Shown piece by piece: positions 51,372 through 60,938 of a stretch of 64,000 nucleotides of DNA (position 1 is the first letter of the stretch; each line of letters begins with the position of its first letter). The notes beneath the pieces were generated by a model. It ran no database searches and was not told the DNA's origin. It saw nothing but the letters and a program-made list of their open reading frames with translations. Position numbers and translations under genes: made by a program. The stretch lies in the NCBI RefSeq assembly GCF_030687715.1, contig NZ_CP117445.1:1856501-1920500 (forward strand), given 5' to 3'. This DNA comes from Pseudomonas sp. FP2196. Lineage in GTDB: Bacteria; Pseudomonadota; Gammaproteobacteria; Pseudomonadales; Pseudomonadaceae.

Positions 51372-52085
51372 ATGCGCGATGAGGCAACAAAAGCGGTGAC
51401 AGCGATTGGCCAGGTGTTGCAGGAGCAACTTGACCACGGGCTATTGGCGCCCGGCAGCAAATTGCCGGCCGAGCGCAAGCTCAGTGAGTTGTTTGGCACG
51501 ACGCGGATTACTGTGCGTGAGGCGTTGTTGCAGTTGGAGGCGCAGGGGCAGATTTATCGTGAGGAGCGGCGGGGCTGGTTCGTTTCGCCACCGCGTCTGG
51601 CGTACAACTTGATGCAGCGCAGTCACTTTCACGCGATGGTCAGTGCGCAGGGACGGGTGCCTTCGACCGAGGTGATTTCGGCGCGGTTGTTACCGGCGTC
51701 GGCGGCGGTGTGTGCCTGGCTGCAGCTGCCCGCGCTCTCCAGCGTGATTCAGATTTGTCGGTCGCGGCGGATTGACGGGCGGTTGGTGCTTTATGTTGAG
51801 CACTATTTGAATCCGCAGTTTTTTCCGGGGATTTTAGAGTTTGATTTGAATCAGTCGATGACTGAGTTGTATGCGCGGCATTACGATTTGCACTATGGGC
51901 GGGTGCGGTTTGAGATTGTGCCTACGTCGTTGTCGGTGGATGCGGCGGCGGCTTTGCGGGTGTCGGTGGGGAGTCCGGGGTTGCGGATTGCTCGGGTCAA
52001 TTATGATCAGCATGAGCGGTTGATTGATTGTGATCTGGAGTTTTGGCGGCATGATGCGATTCATGTATCGGTTGATGTGGTTTGA
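51372..52085 (+). CDS. GntR-family regulator with UTRA effector domain
   Basis: 237 residues. The N-terminal winged helix is LAPGSKLPAERKLSELFGTT followed by RITVREALLQLEAQGQIYRE. The UTRA ligand domain starts near 85 and ends in the family-typical RIARVNYDQHERLIDCDLEF. The ATG at 51372 follows AGGTAACGTTG. Divergent from the ABC/phosphodiesterase operon, with operator-like sites on both sides of the interval. It probably represses transport until the substrate or a phosphorylated derivative is present, as PhnR/PhnF-type members do. Confidence 0.91.
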   Translation: MRDEATKAVTAIGQVLQEQLDHGLLAPGSKLPAERKLSELFGTTRITVREALLQLEAQGQIYREERRGWFVSPPRLAYNLMQRSHFHAMVSAQGRVPSTEVISARLLPASAAVCAWLQLPALSSVIQICRSRRIDGRLVLYVEHYLNPQFFPGILEFDLNQSMTELYARHYDLHYGRVRFEIVPTSLSVDAAAALRVSVGSPGLRIARVNYDQHERLIDCDLEFWRHDAIHVSVDVV

Positions 52086-52420
52086 TCGTTTTGGGGGCAT
52101 ATCCGTTACTTCGGGTGTTGCTGATTAGGGTTCCGCCCTTATGGCGGGTCACTTTTTCCAGACGCCGAAAAAGTAACCAAAAAGGCTTGCTCCTACGTGC
52201 GGCCCGCTCGCTAAAGCTCGGGGTTCCTTCGCTCCAGGATCGATCCGGGCGCAGCGCCTGCGGTTTGCTTCGCTGCACCTCCTCTCGCTGTGTTTGGCTG
52301 CGCCAAACGGTCGCTGCGCTCCCACGCCTGGATCAATCCCTCCACTCAGCCTTCCGACGTCGCCCGTGGATCAAGATCAAAAGCGGTAATCGAGCTTGCG
52401 CTCATTGTGTTGAGTGGGGC
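52086..52420. repeat. Long dispersed Pseudomonas repeat (non-coding)
   Basis: The interval starts GGGTTCCGCCCTTATGGCGG and continues with GTCACTTTTTCCAGACGCCG and AAAAAGTAACCAAAAAGGCT, then several short inverted repeats (GCAGCGCCTGCGG/CTTCGCTGC, GTTTGGCTGCGCCAAAC). I recall this as a recurrent intergenic sequence of Pseudomonas genomes. A 151-codon frame runs through it, but its composition and peptide (arginine/serine rich, no family) argue against coding. No other gene is seen up to 52645. Confidence 0.6.
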
Positions 52421-52452
52421 GGCATGCGCCGCGAGCGGGGTGTACTCATTTT

Positions 52453-52625
52453 CTTGTGGGAGCTGGCTTGCCAGCGAAGGCGGCCTGACAGCCGACCTGT
52501 TTCCTGCGGTTGTACTCGATCCAATTGTAGGAGTTAGCCTGCTCGCGAAGGCGCCCTTCCGACCGGCTCGTCTCTGGCAGGCTGCACACGGTCCAAATGT
52601 GGGAGCGAGCCTGCTCGCGAGGGCG
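52453..52625. repeat. Three REP copies in direct orientation
   Basis: CTTGTGGGAGCTGGCTTGCC (52453), ATTGTAGGAGTTAGCCTGCT (52523) and AATGTGGGAGCGAGCCTGCT (52595) lie on the same strand about 70 bp apart. This differs from the head-to-head pairs elsewhere in the window. Confidence 0.8.
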
Positions 52626-52645
52626 CCCCCACAGTCACTCCATCT

Positions 52646-53980
52646 CTATTTTGCTGCCCCGGCATTGGCATACAAATAATCCGTCGCCAACGATGCCAAT
52701 GTCCTCACTCCAACCACCAGCGCCGACTCATCCACAAAGAACTCCGGATTGTGATTCGGCGCAGCCTTGCTCATGTCTTGGTCTCGCGGAGTCACGCCGA
52801 GAAAAACAAACAGCCCCGGCACGTCCTTGGCAAAGAACGAAAAGTCTTCCGCGCCACCCACCAGCGGTGCATTCACCACGTCATCCTTGGCCGCCCACTT
52901 CAGCGTCGGCAACATCTTTTCTGTCAGCGCCGGGTTGTTAATCGTCGGGTCGTATTTTTCGATGATGGTCACGTCGGCTTTCGCGCCGCCGCTTTCGGCG
53001 ATTTTTTCGACGGTCTGGCGCACGTCCGCATGCAGTTTCTGGCGGATGCCGTAGTCGTAGGAGCGGATGGTGCCGGTCATGTCGACGGATTCGGGAATGA
53101 TGTTGTAACGGGTGCCGCCGTTGATGGTGCCGATGCTGACGACAGACGGGAAAGACGAAATATCGGTGCGGCGGCTGACCACGGTTTGCAGGCCGACGAT
53201 GGTTTGGGCGCCGACGGTGATCGGGTCGATGCCGTCCCACGGACGGCCAGCGTGGGTTTGTTTGCCGAGGATTTTGATGCGCAGGTCGTCGGAGCTGGCG
53301 AGGGTGGCGCCTGGGCGGTAGGCGATCTGGCCGGCAGGGACGCCGGCCCAGACGTGAAGGCCGAAGACGGCGTCGGGTTTGGGGGCTTTCATCACGCCTT
53401 CTTCGACCATCATTTTCGCGCCCCAGGTGTTTTTGCCGTCGGGGATGAAGTCGCTCGGGCCTTCCTCGGCGGGCTGGAAGTAGAACACCACGGTGCCGGG
53501 CAGGGTGTCGCGCATGCCGGTGAGGATTTTCGCCGTGCTGAGCAAGATCGCAGTGTGGGCGTCATGGCCGCAGGCGTGCATGACGTCGACTTCTTTGTCG
53601 AGGTAGGTGCCTTTGGCTTTCGAGGCGAACGGCAGGTCGGCGACTTCCTTGACCGGCAGTGCGTCCATGTCGGCGCGCAACGCAACGGTCGGGCCGGGAA
53701 GGGCGCCTTTGAGGACGGCGACGACGCCAGTGCGGGCGACGCCGGTTTTGACTTCCAGGCCCATGGCTTGCAGTTGTTTGGCGACCAGTTCCGACGTGCG
53801 TTTTTCCGTGTTGCCGAGTTCTGGGTGGGCGTGGATGTCGCGGCGGGTTTCCAGCAGTTCGGGTTCAAGCTGTTTGGCTTGTACGGCGATTTGTTCGCGG
53901 GTGCTGTCCAGCGTGGCAGCGCCCGCGTGACCAGCGAGCAGGGTGATGAAAACGGCCTGGGCAATGCGTGTCAGCTGCAT
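52646..53980 (-). CDS. Exported M20-family amidohydrolase/carboxypeptidase
   Basis: 444 residues with a signal peptide (AVFITLLAGHAGAATLDS). HACGHDAHTAILL contains metal ligands of the di-zinc centre, FYFQPAEEGPSDFIPDG the catalytic/metal Glu pair, FGLHVWAGVPAG another His, and GGAEDFSFF the terminal ligand region. IAYRPGATLASSDDLRI marks the lid/dimerisation insert. This group includes hippurate hydrolase and indole-acetyl-amino-acid hydrolases. The secreted form probably deacylates or cleaves N-acyl amino acids or dipeptides. Monocistronic. Confidence 0.9.
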   Translation of the reverse strand: MQLTRIAQAVFITLLAGHAGAATLDSTREQIAVQAKQLEPELLETRRDIHAHPELGNTEKRTSELVAKQLQAMGLEVKTGVARTGVVAVLKGALPGPTVALRADMDALPVKEVADLPFASKAKGTYLDKEVDVMHACGHDAHTAILLSTAKILTGMRDTLPGTVVFYFQPAEEGPSDFIPDGKNTWGAKMMVEEGVMKAPKPDAVFGLHVWAGVPAGQIAYRPGATLASSDDLRIKILGKQTHAGRPWDGIDPITVGAQTIVGLQTVVSRRTDISSFPSVVSIGTINGGTRYNIIPESVDMTGTIRSYDYGIRQKLHADVRQTVEKIAESGGAKADVTIIEKYDPTINNPALTEKMLPTLKWAAKDDVVNAPLVGGAEDFSFFAKDVPGLFVFLGVTPRDQDMSKAAPNHNPEFFVDESALVVGVRTLASLATDYLYANAGAAK

Positions 53981-54044
53981 CGGGTTTCTCCTTGTTTATT
54001 GTTCTTGGCTTCCCTGCCTGTGACCCGCACGTCGTGCCTAAGTG

Positions 54045-56198
54045 CTATTCCTTCGGCTGACCACCGCCGGCAGTGATCACTTGCACGCTCATGCGCGGTG
54101 TCGCCAGATCCAGCCCGGCTTCGTCCAAGTGACGTTTGAGCGACAGGTTGAAGGCTCGGGAAACTTCCCACTGTTTGATCGGCGCGGTCTTGAAGCGCGC
54201 ACGCAGAATCGCGCTGCCGGACTCGAAACTCTCTACACCCTGAATCTCCAGCGGCGACCAGATGTTGCGGCGTTGCAACGGATCAGTGCGCATTTTCTGG
54301 CCGACGTCGCGCATCAGTTTGATCGCGTCGTCGATTTCCATGTTGTACGGCACCGCCACGCGGAAGATCGCGTAGCCGAATTCCCGCGAGTAGTTCTTGA
54401 TGCTTTTGATTTCGCTGAACGGGATGGTGTGGACGATACCGTCGATGTCACGTAGACGAACCGTACGGATGGTCAGGCCTTCGACGGTGCCGAGGTGGCC
54501 GCCGACGTCGACGTAATCGTCGATGGCCAGCGAGTCCTCAATGATGATGAACAGGCCGGTGATCAAGTCCGCCACTAGCGACTGTGCACCGAAACCGATG
54601 GCCAGACCGATCACACCGGCACCGGCCAGCAGTGGTGTGACGTTCATGCCCATGTTCGCCAGGGCGACGATCAGCGCGATGATGAAAATCGCCACGAACA
54701 GCACGTTGCGGATCAGCGGCATCATGGTTTGCGCCCGCGCATTGGCCAGGCCTTTGCGCGAGCGGGTGAGGGCGTGGTGCACGGCGGTGTCGGCGAGGAT
54801 CCAGATCAGCCAGGAGAAAACCAGTGTGCCGATCAGGCTGAAGAGTTTGACGCTGATGTCATGGCCTTCGCCTTCGGCAAAACCGATCAGCGACTGGCCC
54901 CACACGCGCAGGCCGAGTTCGATGAAAACCAGCCAGACGAGCAAATGCGCGAGGGTATAGAAGAAGTTTTTCAGGCGCTCGGAATAGAGCGCGTGGCGTT
55001 TTGGTCCGCGTTGCGGTTTCAGCGAGTGCCTGCGCACGAGGCCGTTGATCACCATGCACAACACCAACAGTACGGTGCAGATCAGCGACTGACGCAGCGC
55101 GGTGCTGGTGTCGCCGGCTGAGACGAAGGTGGCGAACAGCGAGATGCCGACCAGCACCAGCGCTGGTACGTACCAGAAGGTGCCGAGGATTTCGATGGTG
55201 TCGCTGAGGGCGCGGCGGGTCAGGCGTCGGGACAACGGCTGGTTGCGGATCAGGTGGGCAATCGGTCGGCGGAAACGCAGGATGAACAGCCCGGTCGACA
55301 GCGCGGCGAGAACATTGGCGATGGTCGCGGCGGTGTGCGCCAGATGCACACCGAGGCTCTCGATCAGGCGCGGGTCGTTCAGCGCCTCCCCGAAGGCGGC
55401 GAAGCTGCCGATTAGCCACAACGGCCGAAACGCCTGATGGCGCAGGATGTACAACGCGCGATGGCGGTGTGGGCCGTCGAGCAGGGAAAAAGCGATCACG
55501 CAGATCGCCGAGAAGCAGGTGCCGACCACCAGCGCATAGGCCAGCACCATCGCCAGGCTTTTGCCCAGAGACGATGGCAGCGCATAACTCATGTAGACGG
55601 TGATCACCAACGCGATCAACCACGGCCCGAGCTTGCGCAATGCGAAGCGCAGCATGTCGACGGCCCTGGGGTGTTGCGGCAGTTCTTCAGTGAGTCCGAA
55701 ACGCATGCGCACCCGGTGACTGACCCAGATCAGCGCGGCGGCAAGCAGGCTCCAGACCATCAGGATCATGGCGAAGCCGAAAATGATCGGCAGCCATTCA
55801 CTGGCGGGCAGCATCAGCGCTTTCAGCTCATCCTTGGCCAGATTGAATTCGTTGGACCAGCGAGTGACCGGGCTGTCAGCACCGGAAAACTGCTTCTCGA
55901 AATTGGCCAGGGTGCCGCCAATCAACCCGAGTACGCCTTCTTCGGGAGAGGCCTGGGCTTTTTTCGTGGCATCGCGCAGTTTTTTCAGATCGGTCAGCAA
56001 CTGTGCACGTTGCTTGTCGTTTTCCAGCGACTTGATGACTTCGTCGAGGGATTGCCCCAGCGGTTCCTGGGCTTCTGGCTGGGTCTTGGTGGTGTTGAGC
56101 AGGCCCGGTAGACCAACCGCGTGGGCGGGCGCCATGGGCAGCAGCGTCATCAGGCAGATGAGGAACAGGCAGGGCAGAGCAAAAAGACGAGCAAACAC
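54045..56198 (-). CDS. Large MscS-family mechanosensitive channel
   Basis: 717 residues. A signal peptide (LICLMTLLPMAPAHAVG) leads into a periplasmic region with coiled-coil character (DEVIKSLENDKQRAQLLTDL). About ten membrane spans follow, and the C-terminal MscS core starts near 520 with the pore helix LLAGAGVIGLAIGFGAQSLV. The beta domain has SLAIDDYVDVGGHLGTVEGL and TIRTVRLRDIDGIVHTIPFS. The order is close to YbiO-like channels. It releases solutes on hypo-osmotic shock. Confidence 0.9.
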   Translation of the reverse strand: MFARLFALPCLFLICLMTLLPMAPAHAVGLPGLLNTTKTQPEAQEPLGQSLDEVIKSLENDKQRAQLLTDLKKLRDATKKAQASPEEGVLGLIGGTLANFEKQFSGADSPVTRWSNEFNLAKDELKALMLPASEWLPIIFGFAMILMVWSLLAAALIWVSHRVRMRFGLTEELPQHPRAVDMLRFALRKLGPWLIALVITVYMSYALPSSLGKSLAMVLAYALVVGTCFSAICVIAFSLLDGPHRHRALYILRHQAFRPLWLIGSFAAFGEALNDPRLIESLGVHLAHTAATIANVLAALSTGLFILRFRRPIAHLIRNQPLSRRLTRRALSDTIEILGTFWYVPALVLVGISLFATFVSAGDTSTALRQSLICTVLLVLCMVINGLVRRHSLKPQRGPKRHALYSERLKNFFYTLAHLLVWLVFIELGLRVWGQSLIGFAEGEGHDISVKLFSLIGTLVFSWLIWILADTAVHHALTRSRKGLANARAQTMMPLIRNVLFVAIFIIALIVALANMGMNVTPLLAGAGVIGLAIGFGAQSLVADLITGLFIIIEDSLAIDDYVDVGGHLGTVEGLTIRTVRLRDIDGIVHTIPFSEIKSIKNYSREFGYAIFRVAVPYNMEIDDAIKLMRDVGQKMRTDPLQRRNIWSPLEIQGVESFESGSAILRARFKTAPIKQWEVSRAFNLSLKRHLDEAGLDLATPRMSVQVITAGGGQPKE

Positions 56199-56275
56199 TA
56201 GGCGGTCAACCTCGCAAGGGGCGGATTCGCTGGAGTGTACGAGGCCGCATTAATCAATGCGAGCCGGGCGCGGAT

Positions 56276-56452
56276 TTATTCGTTGAGTTTGGCGAGGATC
56301 TTGTAGACCACGGTGGCGAGGATCGTCAGCATGCCGATCCACATGGCGAACACACCGGCGTTCTTGTCGCGGAAGTTGAAGCCGACGGCCAGCAGGATCA
56401 TTCCGCTCAGGATGGGAATGAGCATGGCGTGGAAGGATGACATCGAGATCAT
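56276..56452 (-). CDS. 58-residue two-span membrane protein
   Basis: An unlisted short gene. It reads MISMSSFHAMLIPILSGMIL, then LAVGFNFRDKNAGVFAMWIG, and ends TVVYKILAKLNE, giving two hydrophobic helices separated by a charged NFRDKN turn. AAGG lies about 10 bp upstream of the ATG at 56452. Codon use matches the neighbours (third-position G/C). It sits upstream of the MscS gene on the same strand, 77 bp away. I know of small two-span proteins of this type in Pseudomonas but no function. Confidence 0.65.
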   Translation of the reverse strand: MISMSSFHAMLIPILSGMILLAVGFNFRDKNAGVFAMWIGMLTILATVVYKILAKLNE

Positions 56453-56519
56453 GGTGACGGCCTTGTCGGAAGGGAGGATTTGAGTCTAGGTCGGTTTTAC
56501 GTCCGGAGTGTTGATCTAT

Positions 56520-56596
56520 GTAGGAGCTGCCGCAGGCTGCGATCTTTTGATTGTAAAAAACAAAATCAAAAGATCGCAGCCTTCGGCAGCTCCTAC
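56520..56596. repeat. REP-type inverted pair, family A
   Basis: GTAGGAGCTGCCGCAGGCTG and CAGCCTTCGGCAGCTCCTAC enclose GATCTTTTGAT/ATCAAAAGATC inner arms and a short A-rich loop. Confidence 0.9.
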
Positions 56597-56636
56597 AGGG
56601 TTTGCGATTGCCTCGAAAAAAATGCTCGTTCAGGGA

Positions 56637-57926
56637 TTACGGCAATTCGCGGCAGGCGTAGAACGCGCTCAGCACTTTGACCAAGTGCGCCAGGTCGTGG
56701 CTGCCGCACAGTTCGCGGATCGAGTGCATGGCAAAGGTTGGCAGGCCGATATCGACGGTACGCACGCCCAGGTGGCTGGCGGTGATCGGGCCGATGGTCG
56801 AGCCGCAGCCCATGTCGCTGCGCACCACGAAGCTTTGTACCGGCACTTCTTCGGCCATGCACAGGTGACGGAAGAACCCGGCGGTTTCGCTGTTGGTGGC
56901 GTAGCGCTGGTTGCTGTTGACCTTGATCACCGGGCCGGCGTTGAGTTTCGGGCCGTGGTTGGCGTCGTGCTTCTCGGCGTAGTTGGGGTGTACGCCGTGG
57001 GCGTTGTCGGCCGAGACCAACAGGGATTTCTGGATGGTACGAACAAACTCGTCACCTTCCGGCAACAAGCGACGCAGGGTCTGTTCGAGCATCGGGCCAT
57101 CGGCACCGCAGGCCGAGCAGGAGCCGACTTCTTCGTGGTCGTTGGCGACCAACACGCAGGTTTCCTCGGTCTCGGCAGTGAGCAGGGCTTGCAGGCCGGC
57201 GTAGCACGACAGCAGGTTGTCGAGGCGCGCGCCGGCAATGAAGTCGCCGTTCAGGCCAATCACCGCAGCACTTTGCGTGTCGTAGAAACTCAGCTCGTAA
57301 TCCAGCACCACGTCGGCATTGAGGCCGTGTTCGCGGGCCAGTTGATCGGTGAGTACGGCTCGGAAGTCGACACGCTCGTCACCGGCAAACTGCGCGAGGA
57401 TCGGCGGCAATTCGGTCTGGGCATTGATCGCCCAGCCTTGGTTGGCTTCGCGATTGAGGTGAATGGCCAGGTTGGGAATGATCGCGATCGGCGCCTTGAA
57501 GTCGATCAACTGGCTCTCGACCTTGCCGTCACGGCGGAAGGTCACGCGGCCGGCCAGCGACAGATCGCGGTCGAACCACGGCGCCAGCAGCGCGCCGCCG
57601 TAGACTTCGACGCCCAATTGCCAGAAGCCCTGTCGTTGCAGCTCCGGTTGCGGCTTGACCCGCAGGCATGGGCTGTCGGTGTGCGCGCCCACCAGGCGAA
57701 TACCGCCGTGCAGCGGCGAGTGACGGCCCATTTTGACCGCGACGATCGAGGAGTCGTTACGGGTAACGTAGTAGCGGCCGTTGGCCTCAGTGGTCCATGG
57801 CTCGCGCTCGTCGAGGCGCACAAAACCGGCGGCCTCCAGACGTTGAACAAGGCTGGCGGTGGCGTGGAACGGGGTAGGGGAGGCCTTGAGGAAGTCGATC
57901 AGGCCTTGGTTCAACTCTTCGCGCAT
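56637..57926 (-). CDS. apeB: M18-family aminopeptidase
   Basis: 429 residues. The zinc-ligand and catalytic motifs of M18 (aspartyl aminopeptidase-like) enzymes are visible: [54 protein letters not shown] and the C-terminal [16 protein letters not shown]. Length is normal for the PepC/ApeB group. Cytoplasmic, with no signal peptide. It removes N-terminal residues from peptides and forms large oligomers in the family. The gene is flanked by REP pairs on both sides. Confidence 0.94.
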   Translation of the reverse strand: MREELNQGLIDFLKASPTPFHATASLVQRLEAAGFVRLDEREPWTTEANGRYYVTRNDSSIVAVKMGRHSPLHGGIRLVGAHTDSPCLRVKPQPELQRQGFWQLGVEVYGGALLAPWFDRDLSLAGRVTFRRDGKVESQLIDFKAPIAIIPNLAIHLNREANQGWAINAQTELPPILAQFAGDERVDFRAVLTDQLAREHGLNADVVLDYELSFYDTQSAAVIGLNGDFIAGARLDNLLSCYAGLQALLTAETEETCVLVANDHEEVGSCSACGADGPMLEQTLRRLLPEGDEFVRTIQKSLLVSADNAHGVHPNYAEKHDANHGPKLNAGPVIKVNSNQRYATNSETAGFFRHLCMAEEVPVQSFVVRSDMGCGSTIGPITASHLGVRTVDIGLPTFAMHSIRELCGSHDLAHLVKVLSAFYACRELP

Positions 57927-57997
57927 AAGAAGCTCCAGACAGCAGTGGGCGGGAGTTTAACGCATCGGCCGGGGAATTGAATCTGCACCGGATCCCT

Positions 57998-58101
57998 GTA
58001 GGAGCTGCCGAAGGCTCGGGCCGCGATCGGACGATCTTTTGATCTTGTTTTTGATTTACGAAACACCAGATCAAAAGTTCGCAGCCTTCGGCAGCGCCTA
58101 C
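57998..58101. repeat. REP-type inverted pair, family A, with insertion
   Basis: GTAGGAGCTGCCGAAGGCTC faces GCAGCCTTCGGCAGCGCCTAC. The left copy has an extra GGGCCGCGATCGGA between the two arm halves, so the pairing is interrupted. Confidence 0.8.
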
Positions 58102-58120
58102 AGGGGTTCGGCGGTGCTTG

Positions 58121-58756
58121 TCAGAACGGGGCCGGGCACTCGAAGCGCAGGCGCTCGCCGGTTTGCGGATGGGTGAAGCTGAGCATGCTCGCGTGCAGGC
58201 ACAGGCGTGGCCAAGCGGCCAGGGCTTGCTCGTGGGCGTAGAGCCCGTCACCGAGCAGCGGATGCCCGATGGACAGCATGTGCACGCGCAACTGGTGCGA
58301 GCGACCGGTAATCGGCGTCAGCTCGACGCGGCACCAGTCGCCGCAACGTTCCAGCACGCGCCAGAAGGTCAGCGCATGCTTGCCGAATTCGTGGTCGACC
58401 ACGTGGCGCGGCTTGGTTGGCGGATCGTAGCGCAACGGCAGGTCGATGCTGCCGCTGTCCAGTTCCGGCTGACCCCAGGCCAATGCGGTGTAGGCCTTTT
58501 CGGTTTCGCGGTCGTGAAACTGGCGCGACAGTTCGCGGTGAGTGTCGGCGTCACGGGCGAGCAGAATGATACCGGAGGTTTCCCAGTCCAGACGGTGGAC
58601 GATGCGCGCCTCCGGGTAGCCGTTTTCCTGCAGGCGGGTAATCAGGCAGTCCTTGTTGTCGTCGGCGCGACCGGGCACCGAGAGCAGCAGGGTCGGTTTG
58701 TCGACCACCAGTACGGCGGCGTCCTGATGGATGATGCGGATGTTGGACAACGGCAT
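58121..58756 (-). CDS. rluA: rRNA/tRNA pseudouridine synthase RluA
   Basis: 211 residues. The catalytic aspartate is in IVHRLDWETSGIILLA. TEKAYTALAWG and the C-terminal PITGRSHQLRVHMLSIGHPL are RluA-family motifs. There is no S4 domain, which with the short length fits RluA (dual 23S rRNA U746 and tRNA U32) rather than RluC/D. Probable monocistron upstream of the min operon end, on the same strand. Confidence 0.92.
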   Translation of the reverse strand: MPLSNIRIIHQDAAVLVVDKPTLLLSVPGRADDNKDCLITRLQENGYPEARIVHRLDWETSGIILLARDADTHRELSRQFHDRETEKAYTALAWGQPELDSGSIDLPLRYDPPTKPRHVVDHEFGKHALTFWRVLERCGDWCRVELTPITGRSHQLRVHMLSIGHPLLGDGLYAHEQALAAWPRLCLHASMLSFTHPQTGERLRFECPAPF

Positions 58757-58847
58757 TAAAACAGCCTCGTAACAAATGCCAACGGCGGCTCAAAGCCATT
58801 CCGGGGTCGGAATGGCCCTGAGCCGCCGCAGCGACTACCGGATCGAC

Positions 58848-59102
58848 TTAACGATCAGGCAGGGTGATGTTGAGTTCCAGAATCGAGCAACTGCCCTGGC
58901 TTTCCAGTGCAACATGTACGTCGTCGTTACCGATGTTGACGTACTTGCGGATCACGTCGACCAGTTCCTTTTGCAAGGCTGGCAAGTAATCCGGCGTGCT
59001 GCGCTGGCCGCGCTCATGCGCCACGATGATCTGTAGACGCTCTTTCGCTACCGAGGCGGTACTTGGCTTTTTGTTGGCACGAAAGAAGTCAAAAAGGTTC
59101 AT
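58848..59102 (-). CDS. minE: Cell division topological specificity factor MinE
   Basis: 84 residues. [20 protein letters not shown] holds the N-terminal membrane-targeting helix, and [20 protein letters not shown] is the conserved MinD-binding strand/helix. Start and the MinD stop overlap by 1 bp (TAATG). MinE drives MinD off the membrane and creates pole-to-pole oscillation. Confidence 0.97.
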   Translation of the reverse strand: MNLFDFFRANKKPSTASVAKERLQIIVAHERGQRSTPDYLPALQKELVDVIRKYVNIGNDDVHVALESQGSCSILELNITLPDR

Positions 59103-59914
59103 TACCTACCTCCAAACAGGCGCTCGAAGAATCCCTTCTTCTCGACATCGAGGAAACGGTGGGCTTTTTCTTTGCCCAGCAAGCGGTCGACGGTATCGCT
59201 ATATGCCTGACCGGCATCGCTCTGGTCGTCGAGAATCACCGGCACGCCCTGGTTGGATGCCTTGAGCACCGCCTGGGATTCCGGGATCACGCCGAGCAGC
59301 GTTACCGAGAGGATTTCCTTGACGTCTTCAACGCCAAGCATTTCGCCCTTTTCAACACGCTCCGGGTGGTAGCGGGTGATCAGCAGGTGTTCCTTGATCG
59401 GGTCTTCGCCACGTTCGGCGCGACGCGATTTGCTCGCCAGCAGGCCGAGCATGCGGTCCGAATCTCGTACCGAGGACACTTCCGGGTTGGTCACGACGAT
59501 CGCTTCGTCAGCGAAGTACATGGCCAGGTGCGCACCTTTCTCGATGCCCGCCGGGGAGTCGCAGACCACGAACTCGAATTGTTCCTTGAGCTCCATCAGG
59601 ACTTTTTCCACGCCTTCGACAGTCAGCGCGTCTTTGTCGCGGGTCTGACTGGCGGCCAGTACGTAGAGGTTTTCCAGACGCTTGTCTTTGATCAGAGCCT
59701 GTTGCAGATTGGCTTCGCCGTTGACCACGTTGACGAAGTCATACACTACGCGGCGCTCGCAACCCATGATCAGGTCAAGGTTACGCAAGCCCACGTCGAA
59801 GTCGACGATCACTGTTTTGTGGCCGCGCAGAGCGAGGCCGGTACCGATAGCGGCGCTGGTGGTGGTCTTACCCACACCACCCTTGCCGGATGTAACCACG
59901 AGAATCTTGGCCAA
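59102..59914 (-). CDS. minD: Septum site-determining ATPase MinD
   Basis: 270 residues. The deviant Walker A motif is [14 protein letters not shown], with [17 protein letters not shown] and [13 protein letters not shown] as switch motifs. The C-terminal amphipathic helix [17 protein letters not shown] targets the membrane. It binds MinC to block polar FtsZ rings. It is followed immediately by minE, and a 169-bp gap separates it from minC. Confidence 0.98.
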   Translation of the reverse strand: MAKILVVTSGKGGVGKTTTSAAIGTGLALRGHKTVIVDFDVGLRNLDLIMGCERRVVYDFVNVVNGEANLQQALIKDKRLENLYVLAASQTRDKDALTVEGVEKVLMELKEQFEFVVCDSPAGIEKGAHLAMYFADEAIVVTNPEVSSVRDSDRMLGLLASKSRRAERGEDPIKEHLLITRYHPERVEKGEMLGVEDVKEILSVTLLGVIPESQAVLKASNQGVPVILDDQSDAGQAYSDTVDRLLGKEKAHRFLDVEKKGFFERLFGGR

Positions 59915-60083
59915 GGTGTTTCACCCCTAAGGAAGAAGGACTTTTTAGCCCCTGAAAAACATCTCTTGAAAACTACTGCAGTCGGACAGCCTTGGCTGGA
60001 ATTCGGCTTTTGGCCTTTTTCCTACTTCGTTTGAGCCGTTTTCGCTACGTTTTAGAGATGCTTGGAAAATGCGGCAGTATCCG

Positions 60084-60821
60084 TTAAAGCCGAATGATGT
60101 TCAACACGTCGCCCGATAGGCTGACCTGTACGCCCGAGCCCCACATCGGATCGCGACGCAAGTCTTCGGAAACCTTGTAGTGGCCTGCGATGGAGATCAG
60201 TTCAGCGCTCAATTGCTGACAGAAAATCCGCGCCTTGGTGTCGCCCTTGACCCCGGCCAGCGCACGACCGCGCATCGGGCCGTATACATGGATGTTGCCA
60301 TCGGCAAGAAGTTCCGCCCCCGGACTGACCGAGGACACCACGACCAGATCGCCACCCTGGGCGTATATCTGTTGGCCACCACGCACTGGCGTAGTGATGA
60401 CACGGGTCGGTTTGATGGTCGGCTCAGGCGGCTTTTCCGGCTTCTTTTTGACTTCGGCTTCCGGTGTTTCCAGCGGCCGCTCACGGGCGCCGGATGGCGG
60501 CAGCACCGGAATGTCGATGGCGATGGCGGCGGCGATGTCTTCGATACGGCTGGCCCGAATCGCCAGGGTGCGCAGGCCATGCTGACGGCACACGCGCATC
60601 AGGCCCGGAAGGTCGACTGCGCCTTCGCTCGGCGGCAGTTTGTCCAGCGCCAGGACCAGCGGCGCGTTGCTGAAGAAGTTCGGCGCCTGGGCAACTTTGG
60701 CGGCCAATTGCCGATCGAGGCTTTCGAGGTCGTTACGGGCCAGTTCCAGCACAGTAATGGCCAGCATGCTGCCCTTGAGCTGGAATACGGGATCTTGGTC
60801 TAACGGGTCGGTTTGGCTCAT
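60084..60821 (-). CDS. minC: Septum site-determining protein MinC
   Basis: 245 residues from the ATG at 60821 ([17 protein letters not shown]). The N-terminal FtsZ-binding domain extends to about 110. A proline-rich, lysine-containing linker ([14 protein letters not shown]) follows, then the C-terminal beta-helical domain with [20 protein letters not shown] and [20 protein letters not shown], which binds MinD. The frame is open further upstream into the divergent lpxL promoter, which is rejected. Confidence 0.96.
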   Translation of the reverse strand: MSQTDPLDQDPVFQLKGSMLAITVLELARNDLESLDRQLAAKVAQAPNFFSNAPLVLALDKLPPSEGAVDLPGLMRVCRQHGLRTLAIRASRIEDIAAAIAIDIPVLPPSGARERPLETPEAEVKKKPEKPPEPTIKPTRVITTPVRGGQQIYAQGGDLVVVSSVSPGAELLADGNIHVYGPMRGRALAGVKGDTKARIFCQQLSAELISIAGHYKVSEDLRRDPMWGSGVQVSLSGDVLNIIRL

Positions 60822-60903
60822 GTCGGCATACAACGGCTTGTCACTAAAAGTGCCGAGACTTATAACGAGAACGCCCGCGAGCCGCAAGCCGGGTCGAACG
60901 ATG

Positions 60904-60909
60904 TAGAAT
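60904..60909 (+). promoter_or_regulatory. -10 element for lpxL in the minC/lpxL divergent region
   Basis: TAGAAT lies 30 bp before the lpxL ATG, and the bases that follow (GCGCGG) resemble a GC-rich discriminator. The -35 is not clear, so this is a tentative call. Confidence 0.4.
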
Positions 60910-60938
60910 GCGCGGCCACTGTATTTACGGAAGCTTTA

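Noticed and set aside
52082..52537. 151-codon frame in the repeat region after the UTRA gene
   Set aside because: Spans the dispersed repeat and a REP copy, Arg/Ser/Leu-rich with no ribosome site. More likely non-coding.
52751..54076. 441-codon plus-strand frame antiparallel to the M20 gene
   Set aside because: Gly/Asp/Val/Phe-rich shadow without motifs. The minus-strand protein has a signal peptide and full metal site.
56508..57980. 490-codon plus-strand frame antiparallel to the M18 aminopeptidase
   Set aside because: It runs through a REP pair at its start and is a composition artefact of the aminopeptidase gene.
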